NCBI GenBank assembly: GCA_900546995.1
Contig: URFF01000021.1
Location: 1-23,487, forward strand
Length of the DNA: 23,487 nt
Direction of reading: 5' to 3'
DNA from: an uncultured Sutterella sp.
GTDB lineage: Bacteria > Pseudomonadota > Gammaproteobacteria > Burkholderiales > Burkholderiaceae_F
Of the stretch, positions 15,306 to 21,785 are shown in pieces. A program made the translations under genes and the position numbers. The notes beneath the pieces were generated by a model. That model was given only the letters and a program-made list of their open reading frames with translations. It was not told the DNA's origin and made no database searches. Position 1 is the first letter of the stretch, and every line of letters starts with the position of its first letter.

Positions 15306-16334
15306 ATGACGCAACTTTCCTACGCTGCCGCCGGTGTTGACATTGATGCCGGCGATGAATTGGTTGAACGCATCAAGCCGCTCGCGAAGCGCACCATGAT
15401 TCCCGGAGTGCTCGCTAGCGTCGGCGGTTTCGGTGCCATGTTCGAAATCTCCAAGGAATATAAAAACCCGGTCCTTGTGACGGGTACCGATGGCGTTGGC
15501 ACGAAATTGAAACTTGCCTTCACCTTGGGTCGACACGACACTGTCGGTCAAGACCTCGTGGGCATGAGTGTGAACGATATTTTGGTTCAAGGCGCAAAGA
15601 GCCTCTTTTTCTTGGACTACTACGCTTGCGGTAAGCTTGATGTGGATATCGCGGAACGCGTGGTGGCCGGTGTGGCTCACGGCTGTGAATTAGCCGGTTG
15701 CGCTTTGATCGGTGGGGAAACGGCTGAAATGCCGGGGATGTACCCTGAAGGCGAATATGACTTGGCTGGCTTTGCGGTCGGCATCGTCGAAAAAGATGAA
15801 GCCATTGACGGTAAGAGCATTGCCGCAGGCGACGTGGTGCTCGGTTTAGCCTCCAGCGGTCCCCATTCAAACGGTTTTTCCTTGATCCGCAAGGTCGTCG
15901 AAGTAACGAACACCCCTTGGGATATGCCGTTAGATGGCCGCACGCTAGCAGACTGCGTCATGGAACCGACTCGTATTTACGTCAAACAAGTTTTGAACGT
16001 CATGAAGTCTGTCAAGATTAAAGGCATGGCCCACATTACGGGCGGCGGCTTGATTGAAAATGTGCCGCGTGTGTTGCCCGAAAATACCCAAGCCGTGATC
16101 CACGCAGATCGCTGGACTCGCCCGGCTGTGTTTGACTGGTTACAAGAAGCCGGCCAGATCGATCCGCACGAAATGCACCGCGTCTTCAATAACGGTATCG
16201 GCATGGTGGTGATTGTCGCCGCTGAAGACGCTGATCGCGCTATGAAAGCATTTGAAGCCGAAGGCGAAAAAGTCTTCCGTTTGGGTGAAATCGTCGAACG
16301 TCAACCGGGTCAAGCCGGCTGCGTTGTCATCTAA
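15306..16334 (+). CDS. purM: Phosphoribosylformylglycinamidine cyclo-ligase (AIR synthetase)
   Basis: The 342-residue enzyme closes the imidazole ring of purines, converting FGAM and ATP to AIR. It shows the N-terminal YAAAGVDIDAGDELVERIK, GGFGAMFEI, the nucleotide-binding VTGTDGVGTKLKLAF, DLVGMSVNDILVQGA, LIGGETAEMPGMY, GLASSGPHSNGFSL, and the C-terminal FNNGIGMVVIV. All are family signatures and length is standard. The ATG at 15306 was chosen over an upstream frame that adds 13 residues without family similarity. The ribosome site is weak. It ends in a strong terminator and is divergent from hda. Confidence 0.97.
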   Translation: MTQLSYAAAGVDIDAGDELVERIKPLAKRTMIPGVLASVGGFGAMFEISKEYKNPVLVTGTDGVGTKLKLAFTLGRHDTVGQDLVGMSVNDILVQGAKSLFFLDYYACGKLDVDIAERVVAGVAHGCELAGCALIGGETAEMPGMYPEGEYDLAGFAVGIVEKDEAIDGKSIAAGDVVLGLASSGPHSNGFSLIRKVVEVTNTPWDMPLDGRTLADCVMEPTRIYVKQVLNVMKSVKIKGMAHITGGGLIENVPRVLPENTQAVIHADRWTRPAVFDWLQEAGQIDPHEMHRVFNNGIGMVVIVAAEDADRAMKAFEAEGEKVFRLGEIVERQPGQAGCVVI

Positions 16335-16352
16335 TTTTTTTGCTGTTTGAAC

Positions 16353-16385
16353 AAAGAGGCGATTGTTGCGTCGCCTCTTTCTTAT
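16353..16385 (+). terminator. Intrinsic terminator of purM
   Basis: AAAGAGGCGA (16353-16362) and TCGCCTCTTT (16371-16380) make a 10-bp perfect stem with an eight-base loop, followed by CTTATTT. It lies 18 bases after the purM stop and directly before the next gene's ribosome site. Confidence 0.88.
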
Positions 16386-16399
16386 TTAAGGATCTCATC

Positions 16400-17500
16400 A
16401 TGCGTAAAGACAATCCTGCGTTTGTTCCGGACTCGCCTTTTGCTCGTCCGATGACGGAAAAACACATGGCGTTTTTCACCGCCATCCCCAAAACAGAATT
16501 GCACTGCCACCTCTTGGGTACCACTCAAAAAAGCACCTTTGAGGATTTGGTGAAAGAGTCCGGAGCCGCCGTCACTCAGGAAGAAATCGACGGCTTTTTC
16601 ACTCGTGGGGACAAACCGGTCGGCGTATTGCGTATTTTCCGCGCGCTTGAGAAAGAAATTCTGATTAAGCCTGAAATGCTCACTCGTATTACCTACGAGT
16701 ACCTTGCCGATTGCAAAAAGCACAACATCCGTTACACAGAATTTTTCTGGAACTACACAGGGCTCGCAGGCCACTACAGTTTCGAAGCGGCTCAAAACGC
16801 CATTATCGAAGGCATTCACAAGGGTTTTAAAGATTTCGGTGTGATCGGACGCTTAATTCCGGCGATTGACCGTGAAGCCGATCCGGAATTCGCTGAAGAG
16901 TTGGTTCGAGAAATGATCGCTCACCGCGCACCCGAAACCATTGGTCTCGGGATCGATTACCGAGAAAATGATCATGAACCGGAAAACTTCTGGAAGGCCT
17001 TTTTCTTAGCCAAGGAAGCCGGTTTCAAAATCACGATTCACGCCGGTGAATTCGGCTGCCATTGGCGCAATGTCCGCACCGCCATGCAGTTACTCAAGGC
17101 TGATCGACTCGATCATGGCTACACAATTATCGACAATCCCGAGCTCGTTAAAGAAGCCAAAGCAAAGAATCAGATCTTTACGGTGGTCCCCACGAACTCT
17201 TACTATCTGCGCACCTTTAGCGACGAAGAATGGGCCATCAAGCAACCGATTCGCAAGATGGTGGAAATGGGATTGCGTGTTCACCCCAATACCGATGACC
17301 CGACGATGCACCACGTCAACGCCACGCAAACATGGATGCTCATGTACAACTTCTTGAATTTCTCTGTGGAAAACCTCAAAGAATTCATGATCAATGGCAT
17401 CGATGGGGCCTGGATTGATGAAGAGACCAAAGCTCAATGGAAAAAAGACTGGAGTGATGAATTTGACCGTTTGGCGGCTGAGTTCAAGAAACTCGGTTAA
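16400..17500 (+). CDS. Adenosine-deaminase-family metal hydrolase
   Basis: The 366-residue enzyme belongs to the adenosine/adenine deaminase branch of the amidohydrolase superfamily. Zinc ligands and catalytic residues are visible: HCHLLG (H35, H37), HAGE (H214, general acid E217), LDHG (H239), and NTDDP (D299, D300). The stretch before the last metal ligand reads FTVVPTNSYYLRTF, where classical adenosine deaminases have a C-P-x-S-N motif. The substrate may thus not be plain adenosine; other purines or modified bases are possible. The ATG at 16400 has AAGGA seven bases upstream. Placed after purM, it fits purine salvage. I give no symbol because add-type function is unproven. Confidence 0.87.
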   Translation: MRKDNPAFVPDSPFARPMTEKHMAFFTAIPKTELHCHLLGTTQKSTFEDLVKESGAAVTQEEIDGFFTRGDKPVGVLRIFRALEKEILIKPEMLTRITYEYLADCKKHNIRYTEFFWNYTGLAGHYSFEAAQNAIIEGIHKGFKDFGVIGRLIPAIDREADPEFAEELVREMIAHRAPETIGLGIDYRENDHEPENFWKAFFLAKEAGFKITIHAGEFGCHWRNVRTAMQLLKADRLDHGYTIIDNPELVKEAKAKNQIFTVVPTNSYYLRTFSDEEWAIKQPIRKMVEMGLRVHPNTDDPTMHHVNATQTWMLMYNFLNFSVENLKEFMINGIDGAWIDEETKAQWKKDWSDEFDRLAAEFKKLG

Positions 17501-17520
17501 TTTTTAATCCTAATGCTACA

Positions 17521-17558
17521 AAGGCCCTGACGAAATAGTCGATCAGGGCTTTTGTTTA
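17521..17558 (+). terminator. Intrinsic terminator after the deaminase-family gene
   Basis: GCCCTGA (17524-17530) and TCAGGGC (17543-17549) pair, with CGA / TCG extending the stem inside a small bulge, followed by TTTTGTTT. Because AAAGG precedes the stem, it may work partly in both directions and also stop the convergent toxin transcript. Confidence 0.85.
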
Positions 17559-17574
17559 GGTTTTAATCTTAGTT

Positions 17575-18075
17575 TTACGGCCGATGCAACTTGATAGCTA
17601 AGAACGGCAAATTTTTCCCTACGGGAGCAAAGCCGACATGTAGATAGAACGAAGAGGCGTTTTCATTAAGCGGCTCCGTTATCAGAAGTGCAGCGCCTGT
17701 GATTTCAGATACCCGACGAGCTTTTTCAATCGCATGACGCAACAACGCACGACCTATTCCTCGTCCTTGATAATCTTTTGAAATGGCTAAACGACCTAGC
17801 AAAATCGCTGGAATCGGGTTAGGCATGTTTCGTCGAATCATCGCTCGTATTCCATCGTGCGCAAGACAAAAATTGGATAGGCAATAAAACCCAGCAACTT
17901 TACCAGTCAATGTCAATAGGACATAAGTACGGCTACCCCCGGAGACCTCATTACTCCTTGCCTTTTGTTTCAACCACTCATTTAATGAGAGTTTGCCGCA
18001 ATCAAATTGGATTAATTGTTCATCTGAAATCTTGTCCAAGGAATAAATGCCAGCTAACTCCAATTCGTTACTCAT
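17575..18075 (-). CDS. GNAT toxin of a TacT/AtaT-type toxin-antitoxin pair
   Basis: The 166-residue GNAT acetyltransferase has the acetyl-CoA pyrophosphate loop YQGRGIGRALL (Q103-x-x-G-x-G108) preceded by the LLGRLAISKDY strand, and the catalytic tyrosine region SSFYLHVGFAPV (Y144). The N-terminal FDCGKLSLNEWLKQKARSN (24-42) is typical of TacT/AtaT-like toxins, which acetylate the amino acid on charged tRNA and stop translation. Its ATG overlaps the end of the antitoxin gene by eight bases. Which tRNA is hit cannot be read from the sequence. All motif residues are present, so it is likely active. Confidence 0.9.
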   Translation of the reverse strand: MSNELELAGIYSLDKISDEQLIQFDCGKLSLNEWLKQKARSNEVSGGSRTYVLLTLTGKVAGFYCLSNFCLAHDGIRAMIRRNMPNPIPAILLGRLAISKDYQGRGIGRALLRHAIEKARRVSEITGAALLITEPLNENASSFYLHVGFAPVGKNLPFLAIKLHRP

Positions 18076-18337
18076 TTTGTTTCCAAGGATACGGTGTTTG
18101 TAATGTTTTATTTAAGCGATTTGTTATATCTTTTGATGTTGGTTTATTTAAAAAGTCGAGAACCTCGTCAAACTGGCGATCGTTTAAATACATTATTTTC
18201 CGATCAAGCTCTGATGCAAAAATAGATTCCAGCCCCTGAACAATTAAGTCGGTTTTAGAAAGCTGACTTCTCTGAGCCAACTCTTCCAAGCGACGAGCCG
18301 TGAATTCAGGCAATCGAATAGAAATTGCAATACTCAT
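18068..18337 (-). CDS. DUF1778-type ribbon-helix-helix antitoxin (TacA/AtaR-like)
   Basis: The 89-residue protein begins with an RHH strand (SIAISIRL) followed by two helices (residues 12-40, LEELAQRSQLSKTDLIVQGL), which bind the operator as a dimer. The second half, RKIMYLNDRQFDEVLDFLNKPTSKDITNRLNKTL, is the DUF1778 toxin-neutralising region. Start: the ATG at 18337 is preceded by AGGAGGTGAT, an almost full-length complement to the 16S rRNA 3' end, and the frame upstream has no family similarity. Its strong ribosome site would favour antitoxin excess over the coupled toxin, as expected for such pairs. Confidence 0.88.
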   Translation of the reverse strand: MSIAISIRLPEFTARRLEELAQRSQLSKTDLIVQGLESIFASELDRKIMYLNDRQFDEVLDFLNKPTSKDITNRLNKTLQTPYPWKQNE

Positions 18338-18352
18338 ATCACCTCCTAGGAG
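18338..18352 (-). promoter_or_regulatory. Near-perfect Shine-Dalgarno inside a palindrome
   Basis: On the minus strand AGGAGGTGAT ends directly at the antitoxin ATG and is complementary to 10 bases of the usual 16S 3' end. Its AGGAG part lies in the 10-bp palindrome CTCCTAGGAG (18343-18352), so local pairing could in principle hide it. Confidence 0.6.
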
Positions 18353-18360
18353 ACAGAATG

Positions 18361-18394
18361 ATTTTAGATAAGTGTATATTAAATTGCAATACAC
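18361..18394 (-). promoter_or_regulatory. Promoter and candidate operator of the toxin-antitoxin pair
   Basis: On the minus strand TTGCAA (18384-18389) and TAAAAT (18361-18366) have a 17-base spacer, 23 bases before the antitoxin start codon. GTGTAT (18372-18377) and ATACAC (18389-18394) form an inverted repeat spanning the spacer and -35. This suits autorepression by the RHH antitoxin. Confidence 0.6.
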
Positions 18395-18583
18395 CATGAA
18401 AATGCTTTTTCGATGGCACCTTGTCAGGAAAATGGCAACTCAAATCTGTTTTTTTAGCAATCTCTAGGCAATAATGGTTAGCATGATGCCAACACAAACC
18501 TATTTCGGTCTGCTAGAGTAAAAACACGTTCATATTCAAAAAGACATTTTCTTTTTGAGATTGTGGTCATTGGGAGAAAAACC

Positions 18584-18727
18584 ATGCTATGTAGACAATG
18601 TCAACGGGTACCAGCCCAAAGGATTTGTTTAGACCCACAGGCGCCTCGCGCTGAACTGTTCTGTGCTCGCTCCACCTCCCGCACCACATCCACATCACAC
18701 ACTACATCATCAGGCAGCTCACTCTAA
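18584..18727 (+). CDS. Possible small cysteine-containing protein (47 residues)
   Basis: An ATG preceded by GGGAG (seven-base gap) opens a 47-codon frame. The product starts MLCRQCQRVPAQRICLDPQA and has cysteines at 3, 6, 15 and 27, which could bind zinc; the second half is a Ser/Thr-rich low-complexity tail. I do not recognise the family. The hairpin at 18536-18558 lies just upstream. The DNA under the tail is repetitive and C-rich, so this may be chance. Supporting points are only the ribosome site and the CxxC at the start. A leader peptide for the downstream operon is an alternative. Confidence 0.25.
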   Translation: MLCRQCQRVPAQRICLDPQAPRAELFCARSTSRTTSTSHTTSSGSSL

Positions 18728-18873
18728 GAGCCGCTTCGATTGGGCTTTGTGACGCGCCCGCTCCTTCTCGGAGTCAAACATCACTCTTCCATTTAATTTT
18801 TTGACAATTTGATGCTTTCGTCCGCCGTTATAGGTTGATTCCATTTATTCGGGAATTATCCGTTCGGCACAAC

Positions 18874-18893
18874 CTCCTCTCTTAAGAGAAGAG
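18874..18893. promoter_or_regulatory. Palindromic operator candidate upstream of the DUF3100 operon
   Basis: A perfect 12-bp palindrome TCTCTTAAGAGA (18878-18889) is flanked, after one mismatched base on each side, by CTC and GAG, making a 20-base near-symmetric site. It lies about 80-100 bases before the DUF3100 start, just downstream of a weak promoter, a sensible place for a repressor of the cluster. Confidence 0.45.
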
Positions 18894-18972
18894 TAAACAA
18901 GGGCCCAAAGTATCTGCCGCAAAGCACTTTTCATCGGAATCGGCTTTGAGGCAAACCGTAAGGATCCTGATT

Positions 18973-19791
18973 ATGAAAAACTTAGGGAATTTGAAACTTC
19001 ACATTTTGGCCCTTGTTGTGGTCGTTATCGCAGAAGCCATCGGCGTGCAAAAATTCGGACTCGTCGTGCTGCTGCCTTTGCTTTACGCACTCGTGATCGG
19101 TGGCATTTTAAGTTGGCCGAGACTTCGCATCTTAAATGGTGCGCAAATGGATCGCGCCGCCAAATTCATGCCGATTGCCATGCTGTTGCTTGTGGCCAAA
19201 ATCGGCTTAGATATCGGCCCCAATCTCTCGATTCTTTTGAATTCGGGTTGGGCGCTCATCATGCAGGAATTCGGCCACTTTTTCGGCACGCTCGTTTTCG
19301 GGTTACCGGTTGCGCTACTTTTGAAAATGCGTCGCGAAGCCATCGGTGCCTGCTACTCGATTGACCGAGAAGCCAATGTCGCCATCATCGGTGAAAAGTT
19401 CGGTTTAGCCAGCCCCGAAGGACATGGCGTGATGGGGATGTATATCTGCGGTACGCTTTTCGGCGCGCTTTGGATTTCGCTCTTATCGGGTGTCATCGCA
19501 CAATTGGACATTTTCCACCCACATGCGCTAGCCATGGGCGCCGGTATCGGCTCGGCGAGTATGATGGCCGCCGGCGTCGGCTCCATTGTGGCCGCCTACC
19601 CCCACGAAGCACAGTTGGTGCAAGCTTACGCGGCCGCTGCCAACCTCATGACGTCGATTCTGGGTATTTACTTCGCACTTTTTGTCTCGCTCCCCGTGAC
19701 GATCAAAATTTACGAATTCTTCACCGGTGACAAAGGGCAGGCACAACCCGCCGTCGACTTGGATCACGAACCTCAACCCCAAAAACTTTAA
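18973..19791 (+). CDS. DUF3100-like membrane protein, candidate transporter subunit
   Basis: The 272-residue inner-membrane protein has about seven or eight hydrophobic segments (near residues 8-26, 28-46, 64-80, 100-118, 152-174, 184-206 and 222-246). Between them sit conserved-looking polar loops: CYSIDREANVAIIGEKFGLASPEGHGVMGMY (127-157) and ALAMGAGIGSASMMAAGVGSIVAAYPHE (185-212). These fit my memory of DUF3100 proteins, whose function is not described. Start: AAGGAT eight bases before the ATG at 18973. It is followed by a smaller membrane protein and an M20 hydrolase in the same direction without a terminator, so a role in importing the hydrolase substrate is a reasonable inference. The C-terminal tail is soluble and acidic or proline-rich. 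Confidence 0.7.
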   Translation: MKNLGNLKLHILALVVVVIAEAIGVQKFGLVVLLPLLYALVIGGILSWPRLRILNGAQMDRAAKFMPIAMLLLVAKIGLDIGPNLSILLNSGWALIMQEFGHFFGTLVFGLPVALLLKMRREAIGACYSIDREANVAIIGEKFGLASPEGHGVMGMYICGTLFGALWISLLSGVIAQLDIFHPHALAMGAGIGSASMMAAGVGSIVAAYPHEAQLVQAYAAAANLMTSILGIYFALFVSLPVTIKIYEFFTGDKGQAQPAVDLDHEPQPQKL

Positions 19792-19827
19792 TTGACGTTA
19801 CACCAAAACATTGAAAGGAGAAAAATC

Positions 19828-20292
19828 ATGTTGGCTTATGCGGAAAAGATGAAGGACATCCTCTTTATTTTGGTCGTAACGGCGATATTCTCGGCAATTG
19901 CCCATACCGTTGGCAGTAACGGCAATCTTGCCGCCGCTTCGATCGGAAGCCTTTTTCTGGTCGTGATCGCTTTAATTGGCATTGTGCTCAGTCAACTGCC
20001 CGTTTTGAAAAAATTGCCGATGGTCTTTTGGGTTTCGGCGGTCGCTGTGGTTGTGTCGTTACCGAATTTCCCTGCAAGCGACTGGATTTTGTCGCACACG
20101 AAAGACGTGGGCTTTTTATCGATTACCACGCCAATTTTGGCTTACGGCGGTTTATGCTTAGGTAAGGACTTAGATGCGTTTAAGAAACTCTCGTGGAAAA
20201 TTGTGCCGGTTGCCTTGGCCGTTTCCGCCGGAAGTTTCATTTGCGCAACAGCTTTAGCCGAAATCATGCTTCACTTAGAAGGTGTCTTCTAA
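19828..20292 (+). CDS. Small membrane protein, probable partner of the DUF3100-like protein
   Basis: The 154-residue protein has four or five membrane segments (about 12-30, 38-56, 64-80, 95-112 and 125-148). The stretch SITTPILAYGGLCLGKDLDAFKKLSWKIVPVALAVSAGSFICATALAE (98-145) is the best conserved part as I recall it from similar neighbours of DUF3100 genes. I cannot name the family. Start: AAAGGAG six bases before the ATG at 19828; the frame upstream lacks a ribosome site. It lies 36 bases after the DUF3100-like gene and 25 before the hydrolase. Two small membrane proteins together could form one permease, as in other split transporters. That is inference. Confidence 0.6.
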   Translation: MLAYAEKMKDILFILVVTAIFSAIAHTVGSNGNLAAASIGSLFLVVIALIGIVLSQLPVLKKLPMVFWVSAVAVVVSLPNFPASDWILSHTKDVGFLSITTPILAYGGLCLGKDLDAFKKLSWKIVPVALAVSAGSFICATALAEIMLHLEGVF

Positions 20293-20317
20293 TTTTTATT
20301 GAAAGGACATTTCAATC

Positions 20318-21634
20318 ATGGATAAACAAGAACTCAAGGCAAAAGTTAACGCTGCGATTGACGCACGCTTTGCCGACATCCAAGCCTTTGGCGAAAACAT
20401 CTTTCATGAACCTGAATTAGGTTTTAAAGAAACGAAGACTGCCGCTAAGGTGAAAGCGCTTTTTGATTCGCTAGGCCTTGAATATGTCGAAGGGCTTGGC
20501 ATTACCGGGATTAAAGCCCGTATGAAAGGACGTCAATCACGTCGCACGGTTGCCGTGTTGGCAGAACTCGATGCCATTGTTTGCCGAGACCATCCCGATT
20601 GCGACGCGGTGACAGGCGCTGCGCACTGCTGCGGCCACAACGTGCAGCTAGCCAACCTGGCTGCCATTGCGATAGCTTTTAAAGACACCGGCGTCATGGA
20701 TGAGTTAGACGGCGATGTCGTCTTTTTTGCCGTACCGGCCGAAGAATACGTGGAAATCGACTATCGTAACAAGCTTCGGGAAGAAGGAAAGCTACGCTAT
20801 TTAGGCGGCAAATGCGAATTAATTGCCGAAGGGGCTTTTGACGATATCGACATGGCGCTTCAGATGCACGCCGATCCGGCCGTTTCGTCTAGCGGCAATA
20901 TCATGTTGGGTGCCTCTTGCAACGGCTTTATCGGTAAATTGATTGAATACCGAGGGGTTGCGGCACACGCCGCAGGCGCACCTGACAAAGGTGTCAATGC
21001 CTTAAATGCCGCCATGATGGGTGTGATGGGTGTTAACGCCATTCGGGAAACATTCCGCGAAGACGATTGCGTGCGCTTTCATCCGATTATTAATTCGGGT
21101 GGCGACTTGGTCAATGTCATTCCGGATCGCGTCACCATGGAAAGCTATGTGCGTGCAGCCAATATCGACGCTCTTGCGCTTTATAACCGCAAAATCAACC
21201 GGGCTTTAAAGGCAGGCGCGGATGCCATCGGTGCAACGTGCGAAATCAAAGATTTACCAGGCTACTTGCCGCTTAAACCGAATCATGCCATGCGCGAACT
21301 CTTACGCGCTAATTCCGAAGTCATTTTCGGCAAAGACAATGTCATGGAAGGCGTACACAGTGCTGGCAGCACTGACATGGGCGATGTCTCTCACATCATG
21401 CCGGTCGTTCACCCCTGGGTGGGCTGTGTCTCGGGCATCTTGCATGGAGCAAGTTACCGCTTAACCGACCCGAAGACCGCTTACGGCAAATCACCTAAAT
21501 CGCTTGCGATGACCGTGATTGACTTACTCGCTGACGGCGCGGAAAATGCCGATGCTATCTGCAAGGACTTTAAGCCACTACTGACCAAAGCGTCTTATTG
21601 CGAATACATGGATAAGATTGCGCGAGGCGAATGA
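20318..21634 (+). CDS. M20D amidohydrolase, AbgB-like
   Basis: The 438-residue zinc hydrolase has the M20 metal ligands: HCCGHN (C105, H107), PAEEY (E142, E143), MHAD (H184) and LHGAS (H376). The lid-domain stretch YRGVAAHAAGAPDKGVNALNAA (211-232) is typical of M20D amidohydrolases, as is VNVIPD. The C-terminal SAGSTDMGDVSHIMPVVHPWVG resembles AbgB, one subunit of p-aminobenzoyl-glutamate hydrolase in E. coli. It cleaves an amide bond releasing an amino acid, substrate unproven. No signal peptide, so cytoplasmic. AAAGGA lies ten bases before the ATG. It ends the unit begun by the two membrane proteins, with a terminator downstream. Confidence 0.85.
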   Translation: MDKQELKAKVNAAIDARFADIQAFGENIFHEPELGFKETKTAAKVKALFDSLGLEYVEGLGITGIKARMKGRQSRRTVAVLAELDAIVCRDHPDCDAVTGAAHCCGHNVQLANLAAIAIAFKDTGVMDELDGDVVFFAVPAEEYVEIDYRNKLREEGKLRYLGGKCELIAEGAFDDIDMALQMHADPAVSSSGNIMLGASCNGFIGKLIEYRGVAAHAAGAPDKGVNALNAAMMGVMGVNAIRETFREDDCVRFHPIINSGGDLVNVIPDRVTMESYVRAANIDALALYNRKINRALKAGADAIGATCEIKDLPGYLPLKPNHAMRELLRANSEVIFGKDNVMEGVHSAGSTDMGDVSHIMPVVHPWVGCVSGILHGASYRLTDPKTAYGKSPKSLAMTVIDLLADGAENADAICKDFKPLLTKASYCEYMDKIARGE

Positions 21635-21653
21635 CACTTTCAGTGCTTCGACT

Positions 21654-21691
21654 AAAAGCTCTCAATGCTCTCTAGGCATTGGGAGCTTTTT
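21654..21691 (+). terminator. Intrinsic terminator after the AbgB-like gene
   Basis: AAAGCTCTCAATGC (21655-21668) pairs with GCATTGGGAGCTTT (21676-21689) through 14 base pairs, one of them G-U, with a seven-base loop and a following T-run. It separates the membrane-hydrolase unit from the second hydrolase gene. Confidence 0.9.
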
Positions 21692-21785
21692 CAATCTCGT
21701 GACTCGCTCCAATTAACTGAACACAAGCTCAAAACCAAGCGCTATGATCAAGAGAGTCAATAAGTACATCTTCGGGAGGCTCATC

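Larger units (their letters stand above)
18398..18972. other. Long intergenic region between the toxin-antitoxin pair and the DUF3100 gene
   Basis: These 575 bases carry no long gene. Seen here: a 9-bp hairpin, TCAAAAAGA / TCTTTTTGA (18536-18544, 18550-18558); a possible 47-codon ORF (18584-18727); a C-rich CAC/CAT-type low-complexity stretch around 18675-18710; TTGACA at 18801-18806 with TTATAG 21 bases on, a poorly spaced promoter; and a palindrome at 18874-18893. Nothing recognisable lies in 18398-18530. Confidence 0.5.

Noticed and set aside
15234..15870. Long antisense frames over purM (and similar ones over the deaminase, DUF3100 and M20 genes)
   Set aside because: The plus-strand genes have clear family motifs; the antisense frames reflect their codon bias.
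18675..18710. CAC/CAT-rich stretch as a functional microsatellite
   Set aside because: The units are irregular, so it is only low-complexity sequence.
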